64,000 nucleotides of DNA. Source: Viridothelium virens. Taxonomy: Eukaryota; Ascomycota; Dothideomycetes; Trypetheliales; Trypetheliaceae. The DNA is taken from NCBI GenBank assembly GCA_010094025.1, contig ML991784.1:419201-483200 (forward strand), in the 5' to 3' direction. This document shows, one piece after another, positions 1 through 11,682 of the stretch. The notes under the pieces are model-generated. The model worked only from the letters and a program-made list of their open reading frames with translations, ran no database searches and was not told the DNA's origin. How positions within the stretch are numbered: position 1 is the stretch's first letter; each line of letters opens with the position of its first letter. The translations under genes and the position numbers were made by a program.

Positions 1-2
1 CG

Positions 3-1514
3 TCCGACATCCAAAAAATTATAGCCAATTCTCGGAGTCTGGCGGCCATGTGTAAACGAGTCAATGGCCATCTGACGCCTCCTTCACTCGGTCGATTTCT
101 AGTGGATCACATGCCGTTATATGGGAATTCCCTTGACTTCAACGACGCTCACAGACTTACCCTCGTAGCACGCGGCCTGCGCCAAAATGTCGCTGCCGAT
201 GAAATGCACCCGGCCCAATTTGTAGCTGCCCTCGCCCTTATTATTTGGAGTGACAAGATCAAGGCATTCTGGGTCCAAAGAGGAAGAGAACAACGAGTGC
301 CGTCACTTGAAGACACAGATTCCTCTGGCACCTCGTCGACAAACCAGAAATTGCCACGTGCCAAGGTCTCTGTCGAGTCAAGGCTCAAACAATTGGAGAA
401 AGTGGCAACGCATCACGAGAAACGCTTGCTGCCTGGGGTCATCGATCCTCGAAACTTGACCACAACCTTCTCTTCCGTACATACCTCTCCTCGCACGATC
501 GAAGCCCTGAAAACCTTGACCTCCCTCTCGCTCAGTCGTCCAGATGCTTTTACATACGGTGTCCTCGCCAGCTCCAAAATTCCAGGCCTCCTGCTTTATG
601 GGCCGCCTGGGACTGGCAAGACGCTGCTCGCGAAGGCCGTAGCCAGTGAAAGCGGCGCCACCATGCTTGAAGTGAGCGGCGGAGATATTTACGATATGTA
701 TGTCGGCGAAGGTGAGAAGAACGTGAAGGCCATTTTCTCGCTTGCGAGAAAGCTAAGTCCTTGTGTTGTCTTCATTGACGAGGCCGATGCGATTTTCCGG
801 TCCCGGGGTGGGGAGCGTTCGGCAACGAGTCATCGAGAAATCATTAACCAATTTCTGCGTGAATGGGATGGTATGAATGACGCCAAAGAGAGTGTTTTCA
901 TCATGGTGGCGACAAATCGGCCATTTGATCTAGATGATGCTGTCCTACGTCGTTTGCCCAGACGATTGCTAGTGGATCTGCCGGTCCAGCAGGATCGTGA
1001 GGCGATCCTGAGGATTCATCTCAGAGACGAAATCCTAGATCCGGACGTCAAGCTCACTGATTTAGCGAAGCGCACGCCACTTTATTCGGGGTCCGATCTC
1101 AAGAATCTGTGTGTTGCGGCCGCTCTGGCTTGCGTTCGCGATGAAAATGAGTTCCTTCATAGCCACCAGCTACAAGTTGCTGCCAGCAAGACTTCTGGAC
1201 AGGCTACGAAGATTCCGACGGCCCAATCAGACTCGCAACATCTGGAGCAGGAGGCTGAAAATGCAAAAAGTGAGAAGTCCTTTGAAGCTTTTCGTCTCCC
1301 GGAGAAACGCATTCTTCGTGAGCATCATTTCGACAAGGCAATGGAAGAGATTGGCGCTAGTATCAGTGAAGATATGAGCTCCTTGAATGCGATGAAACAA
1401 TTCGATGAAAAATATGGTGATCGTCAAGGTCGCAAAGGTCGTACACCCTGGGGGTTTGGCGCTGGAAAAGGGCTGGAGGAGGCAGGGGAAGGGGCCAGGG
1501 TAAGAAAGGATTGA
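3..1514 (+). CDS. AAA+ ATPase, Msp1/ATAD1-like, 5' truncated by window edge
   Basis: The reading frame is open from base 3, before the first ATG at 48, so the gene begins upstream of the window. The visible 488 residues after that ATG hold one complete AAA module: Walker A GPPGTGKT near residue 185, Walker B VVFIDEADA near 240, the second-region-of-homology arginines in LRRLPRR near 305, and the AAA lid that follows. The closest familiar sequences are the mitochondrial outer-membrane extractases Msp1/ATAD1 and larger fungal mitochondrial AAA proteins; the spaced insertion around residues 385-425 and the glycine-rich tail point to the larger fungal type. The family uses ATP hydrolysis to pull or remodel proteins. 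I see no intron in this part. The exact subfamily is an inference; the AAA identity is certain. Confidence 0.9.
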   Translation, partial: SDIQKIIANSRSLAAMCKRVNGHLTPPSLGRFLVDHMPLYGNSLDFNDAHRLTLVARGLRQNVAADEMHPAQFVAALALIIWSDKIKAFWVQRGREQRVPSLEDTDSSGTSSTNQKLPRAKVSVESRLKQLEKVATHHEKRLLPGVIDPRNLTTTFSSVHTSPRTIEALKTLTSLSLSRPDAFTYGVLASSKIPGLLLYGPPGTGKTLLAKAVASESGATMLEVSGGDIYDMYVGEGEKNVKAIFSLARKLSPCVVFIDEADAIFRSRGGERSATSHREIINQFLREWDGMNDAKESVFIMVATNRPFDLDDAVLRRLPRRLLVDLPVQQDREAILRIHLRDEILDPDVKLTDLAKRTPLYSGSDLKNLCVAAALACVRDENEFLHSHQLQVAASKTSGQATKIPTAQSDSQHLEQEAENAKSEKSFEAFRLPEKRILREHHFDKAMEEIGASISEDMSSLNAMKQFDEKYGDRQGRKGRTPWGFGAGKGLEEAGEGARVRKD

Positions 1515-4032
1515 GGAACCGGATCGAGGCTGTAAATATGCCTTTCATTTGACATCACTTCTGTTGGCATTGCAACTCTTGCGAGGATAGACAATGCATA
1601 CACTGGCGTTCCATTGCGGGAAGATGTCTGGTCTAGTCATACCATAGCCGTAGATAGGCCTGTGAGAGTATTCAATGCTTTAATATTTGTACAAAGATCA
1701 GTATTCCAGCAGTTTTGGTCTCGATAGCATCGTGCAAATTCCCGTATTCCTCGAAGCTTTATAGGCTTCTCTCGCTTAGGGGCTCGCTCGGTCCCTACGG
1801 AATTCATAAGTCTCTGTAAAGTACGACGGGACAATTACGGTCGACTGTTGTTTTGCATCCTACTTAGCGCTCGTCTAACTCTCTCGATCCACAATCATCG
1901 TGGGTCCCTCAGGTACGTCAAGGCCAAAATATCTGGCACCAGCAGTTGCTAGGACGTTTCTTATCTTCCCTCTTAATGTAGCAGAGGATAAACTGATCTC
2001 ATTTAGTATCCTATATATTAGTAGGAGGGCTATTTACTTGGCAAGTCCTGTGTAAAGTCCTACTCAAATGCGTATACGCCTCAATCAGCTGGTCGTTGCG
2101 AAGTCTTCCAATACTTGCTCGAAACCGAAGGAGGCTACACTATGCTCATAGTATTGTTAGAGGTTCTCCGAGCTCTACGAAATAGGATTATATCTAATCG
2201 CTAGTTTGAGTCTCCCATATGTCGACATCCGTTGCATACCTACCCTTCCCAATCCTTGGGCTCATTGTTGCACGATGCGGAGTGTTCCTCCTTCCGATTG
2301 TATCGTCCAGCACTACGTGTACATTAGGCACTTTACATCTTCACTATACATTATTCAAGTTACAGTACGGAGTAGCATGGCATAACATTAGGTTTATGCG
2401 ATAATACTACGAAATTGCGATGACGTTCGTTATGAGCGAATGCGGTTTAGATGATGCGCTCTTCTCCAGCCTAATACAGTACTCTGTAGACCTCGCCGAC
2501 ATTTCTTATTGCAGCCCATATTAGGTAAGTAGCCTTCACTACATACTACGGCTCTGCGCTGATTAGTATTCTGCGTTGTCGATGAGCTTGACTGTTATGC
2601 GTTAGAAAAGCAGTCGCCCACCCCAAAATCGTGACGGGCCGACGGCTCACCGCTGGCCGAGGAAGAATAAGCCGTATCGAGATCAAGCTTTGTTCCTGCC
2701 GTGCCCCTAGCATACCCTCATTTTCCTTTCATATGATTTCAAACCTCTACAAAGCAAATCCTACAAAGATTACCGCAAGTGCAGAGGCAAGACGTCGTCG
2801 GCCGAAGTACTCCTCAGGAACAATTTTCATGAAGCCACTCTTTCCTCGCCTTGAATCGCAGTCCTTGGTGCCACTGTACCAACACCTGACAGAATCTGGT
2901 GCTAATGAGAGGATGTTGCCGCAAGAATCGAGAGCGGGTAATGAACTATGACGCAACCATGGTCCGTGAATAATGTCACTTGCAGTAGGATTTACTTTGA
3001 GTTTAGCCAGTGCTTCAGAGTCTGATCTCATTACTAAGAAGCTGGGTAAGGAGTCAAATCCGCTCATATGATTGTTGCGTTGAGTCGAGAGTTTCCCGAA
3101 GTCTGATGTGGCACGGCACGCACGGGTAGCCATCCAGGGCATCTGTCATCTGTCTGGTGCAGCATGTGGAGTGCAATTAATTTGTTGTAGCGCTGGTAGG
3201 GACACCCAAAGACCTTGCTTGTCCTCGCCTCCGATCAAACAACCGCGGTTGTCCTTTACTCTTATTCCATTTTATCCGCCTCTACATTTTGCCATCAGAA
3301 GAAGAAACAAGACCTTCCCAGTTTCCCCTGTTCGGAGTTTGAGTAGCTGACGGGGTCGAAAAGTCTGGAGAATCTCACCTTTCCCGAGTATGGATTACAT
3401 CCCAGACCAATGTAATAGCTTGCCGCTAAGTTTTTGGCCTGCCAGGCTGCGTGCATAGACGACCCAAGCAGTACGGAGCGTTATGGATCGCGATCTACGT
3501 GGTTTTGTATCGCTGTGGCCGGTTGAATGACACACGCAAGAAGTGCTCGCATAAGGGGCGAGCTAATTCTTGCCTATCCAATAGCATGGCAATTAATGGC
3601 CTAATAACTGTGTCGACGACGCACTAGGATGCCTCGTACAAATTGCTGCTTCGACAGAGCCGCTGGTAAAATGCAGTTAGCTGCCCGGCTTGGTTACGGA
3701 CTCGGATTTCCGGCTATCTATTCATTCTTTCAGATCTCACTCATCTAGCGCAATACGGATAGATTGGCACCCCTCCATCAAAATGAGCCCCGGTGACCCT
3801 CAATCATTTCAGTACATACTCACGCTTAGCCGTAAGCCCAAGAATAGAAGGAGAGTCCCCATTCGACTCGGCCGACCAGCCTTTGGTAGCATGATTTAAA
3901 GGACCTACGATTTCACCAGTACTGTAAGTCTTGCAATTCCTAGAATATCTTCGTGTTCCTGTCATTCAGGCCTTCTCGAGTCCGCAAAAAACAGATTTGA
4001 TCACCTATTGCTGTTCATTTCCCACTGTGAAC
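1515..4032. other. Gene-poor intergenic stretch
   Basis: About 2.5 kb with no convincing gene: open frames are short, overlap on both strands and match no family I know. It contains one exact TACTCCGTA-type motif (reverse complement, 2366-2374) and a partial one at 3471-3478. The last few hundred bases should hold the promoter of the GH5 gene; an AT-rich TTTAAA lies at about 3894-3899, roughly 135 bp before its ATG. Confidence 0.5.
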
Positions 4033-5154
4033 ATGAAGACAACAAATTTCGCCTTGGGGCTTGCAATTCCTGCAGCATCTACATTTGGCCAAGCTCAGGC
4101 TGCACTCCGATACGGAGGTTAGTGATCCATAAAAGAATAATATACACTGGGAGTCATGGTCGTCTGACATCTTCGTCTAGGTGTAAACATTGCAGGCTTT
4201 GACTTCGGATGTGATACATCAGGCAACTGTGTTCTCTCCGAGATTGCCCCTCCAGGCGCGAACGGGACGCATCAGATCGATCATTTTGTCAGTGAAGGCT
4301 TGAATGCTTTCCGACTTCCCGTAGGCTGGCAATTCCTTGTGAACAACAATCTCGGTGGTACACTCGATTCGAACAACCTGGCCCAGTATGACGGTCTTGT
4401 GCAGTCATGCCTCTCAGTCGCTCAATTATGCATCGTCGATATCCATAATTATGCTCGTTACAACGGCGCCATTATCGGTCAGGGAGGACCGACAAATGCG
4501 CAGTTTGCGAGTCTCTGGAGTCAATTAGCCAAAAAGTACGCTTCGCAGCCGAAAATTGCCTTTGGTGTAATGAATGAGCCCCATGACACCAACATTGCTG
4601 AATGGGCAGTCTCTGTTCAAGCCGCGGTAACAGCCATTCGGAATGCGGGAGCTTCATCACAGATAATTCTCCTTCCAGGAAATGACTACACCAGTGCTGG
4701 ATCATACATTAGTGACGGGTCCGCGGCTGCCTTAAGCAATGTTACAAATCCTAATGGATCGACAACGAATCTTATCTTTGATGTTCACAAATACCTCGAC
4801 AGTGACAATAGCGGAACTCACTCCAATTGCGTTACAAACAACATCGACTCCGCCTTCTCCCCCCTTGCCACATACCTCCGCCAGAACAAGCGCCAAGCAT
4901 TCTTGAGCGAGACGGGTGGTGGACCGACTGATCCCACATGCTTGACCAATTTGTGTCAGCAACTTGAATATCTACAAGAAAACTCCGACGTCTACCTCGG
5001 CTACACTAGTTGGGCAGCAGGAAGTTTTGCCACATCCTACACATTGTCCGAAACTCCATTCGGCTCTGGCACGGCCTTAACAGACCAGGAGCTCGTTACG
5101 CAGTGCGTCGTTGGAGTTTTTACCGGGAAATACACGAATGGCACGGGGCAATAG
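4033..5154 (+). CDS. GH5 endo-beta-1,4-glucanase (EGII/Cel5A type), secreted
   Basis: Two exons, 4033-4117 and 4181-5154, with a 63-nt GT-AG intron, give 352 residues. The first about 23 residues are a signal peptide. The mature protein starts with the GH5 hallmark GVNIAGFDFGC, followed by FRLPVGW, DIHNYARYNG, the acid/base Glu in the NEPHD motif (about residue 161) and the nucleophile Glu in FLSETGGGP (about residue 272). The sequence closely resembles Trichoderma EGII. Such enzymes cut internal bonds of cellulose and mixed glucans outside the cell. There is no fungal CBM1 module and no linker at either end, so this is a bare catalytic domain. The start was chosen because the ATG gives a signal peptide joined in phase to the conserved domain. 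Confidence 0.95.
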
Positions 5155-5471
5155 TGCTTCACACTTGCGCAATGGTAAATGATCCATGAACTACTTTTGC
5201 CATCGTTATGCATCCATCCCTTCACTCAAAATGAAAATATTGTCTTCTTGTATATATATACATACTACACCAATCAATTGACGCTTGACAAATGCAAATG
5301 GGGAAGTTGACAAACGCCGTGATGCTTGAAATGGATATCCAATCGGGGGACAAAAGGGCCACCGCGACTCTTTTATATTGACTTAGAAGGTCCAGTACTG
5401 AGGAAATCTTGTTCTGTGGGAGCGACCAGGAAGATTTGCTCCTCAAATAAGCTCAAGTTTGAATGATGTGA
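5155..5471. other. Convergent 3' intergenic region
   Basis: Short gap between the stop of the GH5 gene and the stop of the reverse-strand gene that follows. It contains a TA-rich run at 5250-5262 and is expected to hold both 3' untranslated regions; no gene is seen. Confidence 0.5.
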
Positions 5472-6506
5472 CTATCGCCCCACAGCTTCAGCTCCAGTAC
5501 TTGATACACCACTTATCCGTAAAATCCTCTTGACGCCCTCCATGCCTTTCCTCAAATTTCCATGGCCTAGCCCATCTCCCCCCTGTTTTCTCCGTTTCGC
5601 AATCGAAGGCTCCAGGACACCTCCCTTGGGAGGCCATTCTCCGTCGTCTATCCAGCCTTGCACGCAGGCCTTAATCATGTCGACAAGATTAATAGGTACA
5701 GATGGAGACCTAGAATTGATGACGACCTGGGTATAAATTTGAGGGTACGACGAAGGGTTGATGGTAGCGCGAATGGGGTGGTCAGGAGGAAGGATCGGCT
5801 CGACGAGAGGAACAAGCGTAGGTTGCCAATACACATTCTTCGAATATTGAGGCCGAACAGGGAGGTGAAAGGTGCACGGATCTGCAGGATTGAAGATGAG
5901 ACGATTTTTGCCATCCGCAGAAGGTTCGTGGTTGGACAGAACATTGGAGGGACTGGATGAAGGAATCTGGGAAGGGCTGCCAGGAGATTCGGGAGAGCCG
6001 GTGGAAGAGGGAGATGATAGTATGAGATTGGAAGCTATAGCAGAATCATGGATGCCACTCCGAGCACCTGTCCATGCGTCGCGTCTTGCTTCGAAGATAG
6101 CGAGACCTTCATTCCAGGACTTTTCTTCCTCTAACGCAGCTTGTCGTTTTCGTTTCCGGCTCGCTCTTCTGTTAGCTAAGGCTGCACCTACAGTATCTGG
6201 TGATTCGAATTTAAAGTCATTGTCGGTGCCATTTCTATGGTTCTCATCGTCCTCAGCATCCGATTCAGACGGCGAAGACGTATTGAACAATCGCTCAGTC
6301 CACTCAAGCGGCGATGACTTGTAGCTGTGTCGATTTGGGTCTTCATACTGGCATGGCTCCAGCCGGCAATGCAGTGGCCACGGCTCGTATTCCCAATCAT
6401 CCCGAACCCGTTCAAGCAGCATCTTTCGCGCTTCACGGATCGCAGCTTGGCCGGCTTTTGTAGCTGGGCTTCTATGGTGGCCAGACACACCCAGATGAAG
6501 AGGCAT
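5472..6506 (-). CDS. Gag1-like clamp (DUF4050-type) conserved fungal protein
   Basis: Single exon of 344 residues. The ATG at 6506 is the first in the open frame. The N-terminal part has an Ala/Arg-rich helix followed by DDWEYEPWPL; the middle is acidic then Ser/Pro-rich and probably disordered, with a basic RKRKRQ patch. The C-terminal third has the family-like pattern DHPIRATINPSSYPQIYTQ and ends with WIDDGEWPP. I recognise this as the fungal Gag1-like clamp family (formerly DUF4050), whose yeast member is YJR056C; that assignment is from memory of the motif. The molecular function is poorly known. The gene is convergent with the GH5 gene. Confidence 0.6.
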   Translation of the reverse strand: MPLHLGVSGHHRSPATKAGQAAIREARKMLLERVRDDWEYEPWPLHCRLEPCQYEDPNRHSYKSSPLEWTERLFNTSSPSESDAEDDENHRNGTDNDFKFESPDTVGAALANRRASRKRKRQAALEEEKSWNEGLAIFEARRDAWTGARSGIHDSAIASNLILSSPSSTGSPESPGSPSQIPSSSPSNVLSNHEPSADGKNRLIFNPADPCTFHLPVRPQYSKNVYWQPTLVPLVEPILPPDHPIRATINPSSYPQIYTQVVINSRSPSVPINLVDMIKACVQGWIDDGEWPPKGGVLEPSIAKRRKQGGDGLGHGNLRKGMEGVKRILRISGVSSTGAEAVGR

Positions 6507-7189
6507 ATTTAGGGAAAGATCGCAGTGGCTTCTATTTCGTTTCGTTCGCTTAGTTCGCTCAATGTGTGTTATCGACTCTCGCTTTCTGCTATGACAGGCC
6601 CAGCAGTGAGAACGCACGCGCGAAGAAAGCTGCCGTATAGAGACATGTTAGGATTTGGAGAGACGAGGAGAAGTAGACAAGGTTGGGGATGACCGACGAC
6701 GTCATCTAGCTTGATGAGTGACATGGAAAGTGACGATTGGGAGTGCGAATTACCTAGTAGATTTCGGCGAGTACGGCGGTGATCGGTACAGTTGGGTACT
6801 CTATCCCGTAGACAAGCGACCTCTTCGCTTGGAAACGATCAAGCATCGCAACCTTCATGGAAATATGCATACCTCGTAGTACAGCTTGCTCTCAGGTAAC
6901 GAAGTGGCATGTCAGAAGATGTCGGCCGGTTTGGCCGAGATCCTCTTTTAGTCTCCTAGGAGAAGGCACTCCGCACCAGAAGAAAATGAGAGGAGAGCGG
7001 GGAAGATAGCAAGGTCTGCAATCGAGAGGAAGGACGTCTCTTAATTATAGATGTGTCATCAGTTCATCTCTATCGATAAATCTATCCTTCTATAATAGCC
7101 ATTCCCTGTCGAAACCAAGCACTGTGTAATGAAATATTTTGCAAAGCGTAGGCGCTTTCTATATGATAGTCCTGTCAGATCTCCCGTCG
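6507..7189. other. Intergenic: promoter of 5472-6506 and 3' end of 7190-8699
   Basis: About 680 bp. The left half is upstream of the clamp-protein gene and contains purine-rich GAAA/AGGAGA runs. The right half is downstream of the receptor-like gene. No gene is seen. Confidence 0.5.
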
Positions 7190-8699
7190 TCACCGAGGCT
7201 TCCCCCAACTCCGTCTCCTTTGTGCTGCACCGTCCCCACTCAGCGTATTAGTTGAGGGACCCTCTTCTATATTGGATTCAGTCATAAATTCTCCAAGATT
7301 CATCTCGTCCCACGGCTGCCGCTGAGCCTCTGGATCTCCTTGAAAAGGAGCCATGTTCCGGGGTAAACTTGATTCTTCGCTATTCCGCCGGCCACTACTA
7401 TCCTGCAAACGACTATTACCATAATTCTTCTTGGTCTTGGCCAGTATATTACTTCTCAAAGTTCCGCTTTGATTCGACGAAATGCCGACGCCGTGGAGAA
7501 CATGCGAGGAGAATCGCCGACCACGGATACGTAAACGCTGGAGCAAACCATGGGGCTCTCCATCAGCAAGGCCCATCCCCGCACTATTCGAGGTCCGAAC
7601 CGGACGCTGTTGACTCGGATTCTCAAATGAGCCAAGCTTAAACATGCGACGAAGGAGCGTCCAAAGGAAGGGAAGGTTTGCGACAATCATTGCGGTGCTA
7701 CTCTCTCGAACGTACCAATACGTCCACTGGCTTCCAAATGGCTGGTTGAAACTGTAGTATTTATTGAGCACCGCTGCAAAAATGACAAAAATACCAAGAC
7801 CGAAGATACCGCAGAGCAGGAGTTTACGGCGGAGTGGAAGCTTGGACCGTATAAACATCTGGAGCGCGAGTGCAAGGGTGAGAACGTCTGAGGAGATGTT
7901 GAAGACGGCGTTAGTGATGAGATGGTGGATGGCGGCACTGCATTGGGGGTTCGGTGTGGGAACAGCCCAGTAATCGTGAAAGGGTCGGCACCAGACGCCA
8001 AAATAGAAGATTTCCATGAAGACAAATCCAAAGGCTACGTATATGGCCAGCGCGACGACAGCTACATTTTCCTTCCGCACTATACTGTTCATATTATAAG
8101 CCAATGTCCCTTTGGAGTAAAATGAAATAAAACTCGCAATATTGATGTTGTGTATCTTGGGGGAGGCGCGGTTGGGCTGAACAGGTGCGTCAATCGTAGG
8201 AGCAGACTTACGTTAAGCGGTAGTACATGATGAGAAGGCATGTCTTCACAGCCCAGACTATGACTTGATCAGAACGAGTTCGGCCATGAGTACTGAAGAT
8301 TGGGGATGAAGTACCAGTGAGGATTTGGGTTTGTTCAACAACTAGCACCAGTTTGCTACCGATTTTACGTTCCCTGATGTCATCTTTCGTAAGACTATTT
8401 ATATCAAAGCCCGGAGGCAGGAGATTCGTCTCGTCATCCGAAACAATGTTTATGGTCACGATAAGCACTGTGTATGTACATAACGCCAACAAGACAACGT
8501 AGTCGTCAGCCTGGAGGTTGCGAAAGGAGCCAAGCGCGAGACTCCGGGAGATACTAGCGACGAAGATGATATATTAGTTCGATGACATTGGTTTTTCATA
8601 CGGGCCTGAGGGAATAGAGTTGATGACCTACAACCGCGCAATGGTGACGGCCAGAACGAACCCGTACCAGATCCATGATTCTACGGTCAACCCAATCAT
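7190..8699 (-). CDS. Rhodopsin-fold integral membrane protein (PTH11-like)
   Basis: Four exons on the minus strand: 8632-8699, 8315-8553, 8212-8263 and 7190-8132, giving 433 residues. Junctions have GTAGGT, GTACTT and GTAAGT donors. The protein starts at MIGLTVESWIWYGF and carries the family marks LGSFRNLQADDY after helix 1, VEQTQILT before helix 3, WAVKTCLLIMYYRLT, and YVRESSTAMIVANLPFLW in helix 7. About seven helices precede a roughly 130-residue hydrophilic tail rich in Ser/Arg. These seven-helix fungal proteins act at the plasma membrane as putative receptors; ligands are mostly unknown. There is no CFEM domain. The 51-nt intron at 8264-8314 is a multiple of three without a stop, so retention is possible, but removal restores the family pattern. 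Confidence 0.85.
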
Positions 8700-9429
8700 G
8701 CCTAACAGTTGGCATGAGATGGGAATTGTAATGCACCGGAGGCGACGCGCGCAGTGAGATACAAGTTTTGCGGTCGAGTCGAGTCCAGCATGCGGATGGT
8801 CATTTCGCCAAATAATCCGACGAGGCGGGATAGAAGAAGGTGAAGATTTCCTAGACAAAGGCTAGGAGCTATTGGAGTCGAAGGGCGCAAGCGTGTCAGG
8901 AGGCTATCGCCGCTACCAAGCACCTAGGTAGTTAGCAGTCATATGGAGGTGGGTCAGTGGACGATCGCTGTTGGGACTCGGCGACCCTAGACCTGCCCCT
9001 GCTAGGTAGAAGTCTGCAGTCCGACGTCCTGCTGCGCCTGTAAGTGTGCGAAACATTCCACGTTTGCGACTTACATGAGAGAGAGGAGTCGATCTTCCTT
9101 TTCGTCGAGAAAGCATGGCTTGGACCTTCGCCTAGGGAACTTGCTTGGTCGCATATTGTCGACTTATCGTCCGTCACGCAGCGCCACCCAAAGACGGTGT
9201 GAGACAAGACAGAAGCCCAACTGCCGAAGCACCAAAGCGTCCGTCATCAAGCTGCATTCCTCTCCAACTGTACTCTATCTTACGGAGAACCCTGTTTGAG
9301 GTACTCCGAGAGGTTGGCACCTCCAGTCAAAAATTGAAACGACGTTGACAATTGAGAGAGAAATTGAATTTCATCCCATCATAAGATTTGGCCGATGCTC
9401 TAACTCCACCTCCTAGTCCAGGACTCCCC
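8700..9429. other. Intergenic, upstream of the receptor-like gene
   Basis: About 730 bp that should include the promoter and 5' leader of the minus-strand PTH11-like gene. Open frames here are short and overlap on both strands; none is convincing. Confidence 0.45.
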
Positions 9430-10595
9430 CAGTGAAGCATTCCACGATAACTACCAATGGAGAAATCGGATCCCATATCATCATCAGAACGATTCATACC
9501 GGCGGGGTTCTTGAAGATCGTTGTCATCATTATGGACTCATTGGAGTATCTGGTCTACCGTGGCTCGTTTCATCACGCCTGTACGGGCCACCATTCCGTG
9601 GATACAAGACGTCTGAAATGAGCTAGAGGAGCGTCGTGCTTTTGAAGACCGCTTCAAGGACATAGAAAAATCTGTCGTGCCTGCTGTGCCGGATCAAGGA
9701 TATCGAGACTCAACTAGACAATCAACCAATGGCTAGTGGTCCAGTTGTCTCAGTCAGACCCGACGACAAACCCTCTGCTCTGAAATCCAGATTGAGCACT
9801 ATCTGAACTATTTTTAGACAAAGCGGCCGCTTGAGGATGAGCTACATAGTCAAAGACGGGCCCCATTTGACCTTGGAAAAAACTTGTCTTGAAGAAAAAG
9901 GAAATGGAAAACCTTTTGCATATCAGACACATACAGAAAAAGCTCTCTGATGATGACTCGTAGCTCAAGTACGAGGCCTACTCTCATATTCGGGAACTGA
10001 AACAAGACAAGGATAGAAAATGGGTTCCAGGAATTTCAGAACGGATTTGCCCGTATTCGTTAGACAAGCCAGCGACACTGGCGTCTACAGTCATTCTACT
10101 AGGAACCACAGTTTCATCACTTCAGACAACGTAGATCAGCAGTGATATCAAGATCAGGCATGGCAAACCCCAACCACTTGAGTATTCTTGGAACCTCGCC
10201 GCTGGTCGAAGCTGTTAAAAACTCTCGTCATGGAATTTAAGACGTGCTGTAGAGCCGGAAAGCTTTGGATGTTCAATTGCAAGGCTCAGGGCGAGAGGCT
10301 CGATTAGCTTTATTTTGGGACCATGTACGGTGCACCAGAGATTGTAAGGCAGGAGATTTCGACTTATCTCGAGGATTTGCAAAAGCACGTCAATACGGCC
10401 GCGAAGGATAGGCGCCTCGGCCTACTCAGGAAGATGCGAAACCTAGATCCGAAGGTGTTCGAAGTGAGTGACCTGGAAGTGAAAGAAAAGAGATCGCAAT
10501 CGTCGGATTCTCTACCTCCTTGTCAAGACGCGATGCAGACTGACCGTGATAATAGCATGAATACGACCTCGAGGCGTGAGCAAGGTGGGAAGTGA
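9430..10595 (+). pseudogene. Decayed coding relic, coiled-coil-like
   Basis: Several short stretches read like real protein but sit in different frames and are broken by stops. Around 9530-9710 one frame gives WSTVARFITPVRATIPWIQD, then a TGA, then NELEERRAFEDRFKDIEK. Another frame near 9890-10010 gives a Lys/Glu-rich helix (KKKEMENLLHIRHIQKKL, stop, then SHIRELKQDKDRK). From 10323 a 90-residue open frame begins MYGAPEIVRQEISTYLEDL. The charged heptad-like pattern is what can be seen; no family is recognised. A degraded gene is the best reading, but chance open frames in a gene-poor gap cannot be excluded. Confidence 0.3.
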
Positions 10596-11221
10596 ATCAA
10601 CAAGTTCCCTCCGAAATCCAGCACTCTCCCATCTCATAGATCGACAACAACTACGATCAATATCCAAAACAGAACTGGCATTTCTCTCGTATTCATGATT
10701 GGCTAGCTCGCTATTCTGTGGCTGAACCGTATATGACACGATGTTGTGAGTCTTCCTTCGCACGACACTGAGAAGACTTGGCGGTGAATCCTGGGCACAG
10801 ATACAGGCTTCGATTTTCTATACCAGCTACAAGGCCCTCAGCAAAACTTTCGGCTACCGGCTAGTCAGGAGTTCCGTGACGTCCCAGTGGAGAGGAAATC
10901 AGATGTGATAATGACGGCCCCGTGGCGTTCTTTGGAATTTTTGCTCGTGAGATGTATCACATGGTCGGCGTTTGCAACACGAGCGTCGGAAAAAGATCAC
11001 CTCACTTTCCAAAGACGTCCATGTCGGCGTGACTAATACGACCGCAGACGTGGCCCACTTAAGTGACTGATACAAAATCTACATCCTCCGACAGATACAA
11101 CTTTACTCATCCTTCAGGTGCTTCTTGATCTCTTACCTTACAAAGCTCACGAACAATTTCCATACGCTACGTCAGCCTTTTCACCTTCAACCAGCTAAGA
11201 ATCACTTCGGCACCAATCACG
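10596..11221. other. Intergenic, upstream of the Myb-like gene
   Basis: About 630 bp between the decayed relic and the next gene. It should contain the promoter of the gene starting at 11222; nothing else is seen. Confidence 0.4.
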
Positions 11222-11682
11222 ATGCCGCCCAAGACCGAAGGAACAAGCTTGTCACCACAGGAGATGACACTGCTTATGAGCATCATCCGTCACAAGACAG
11301 GAAATATAGCAGTAAGTCAACATCTACATCTCCTCGTCTGTGCATCTGACGGTGTCGATTTCTAGGATATGACAGACTGGGACCAAGTCGCTATCGATTC
11401 AGGATACAAGAATGTAGCGAACGCGAAGACAATGTTTTCTCGTCTTTGCAAGAACAAGCTTGGAAAGAGCGATAATCCTAGCGGCGGTATACATATCCAG
11501 TTTCTCACTTCAATTAGGCGCTCACTCATTTGTACCTAGGGTCGGGTGTCCCGAGTGGTGGGGTAGTCAAGTCAGGCACTCCCAAGGCCCAGAAAGCGGC
11601 ACCCAAGAAAGCGAAAGCCAACATTGAACAGCAGACTAAGGTCAAGGAAGAAAGTGATGACGTAGATGATGAAGAAGTCTAA
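11222..11682 (+). CDS. Small Myb/SANT-like DNA-binding protein
   Basis: Three exons, 11222-11311, 11366-11486 and 11540-11682, with introns of 54 and 53 nt, give 117 residues. Residues 10-70 form a Myb/SANT-like three-helix unit: SPQEMTLLMSIIRHKTG, then DWDQVAIDSGYKN, then AKTMFSRLCKNKLGK. The tail is Lys/Ala-rich and then acidic, ending SDDVDDEEV. Small single-repeat proteins of this kind are common in filamentous fungi and are assumed to bind DNA; targets are unknown. The spliced frame is open across all three exons, and both donors (GTAAGT, GTATAC) and both CTAG acceptors fit fungal consensus. Confidence 0.75.

Noticed and set aside
6507-6617. Extended N-terminus of the Gag1-like protein.
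   Set aside because: The frame is open to 6617 but begins at a GTG; the first ATG is at 6506.
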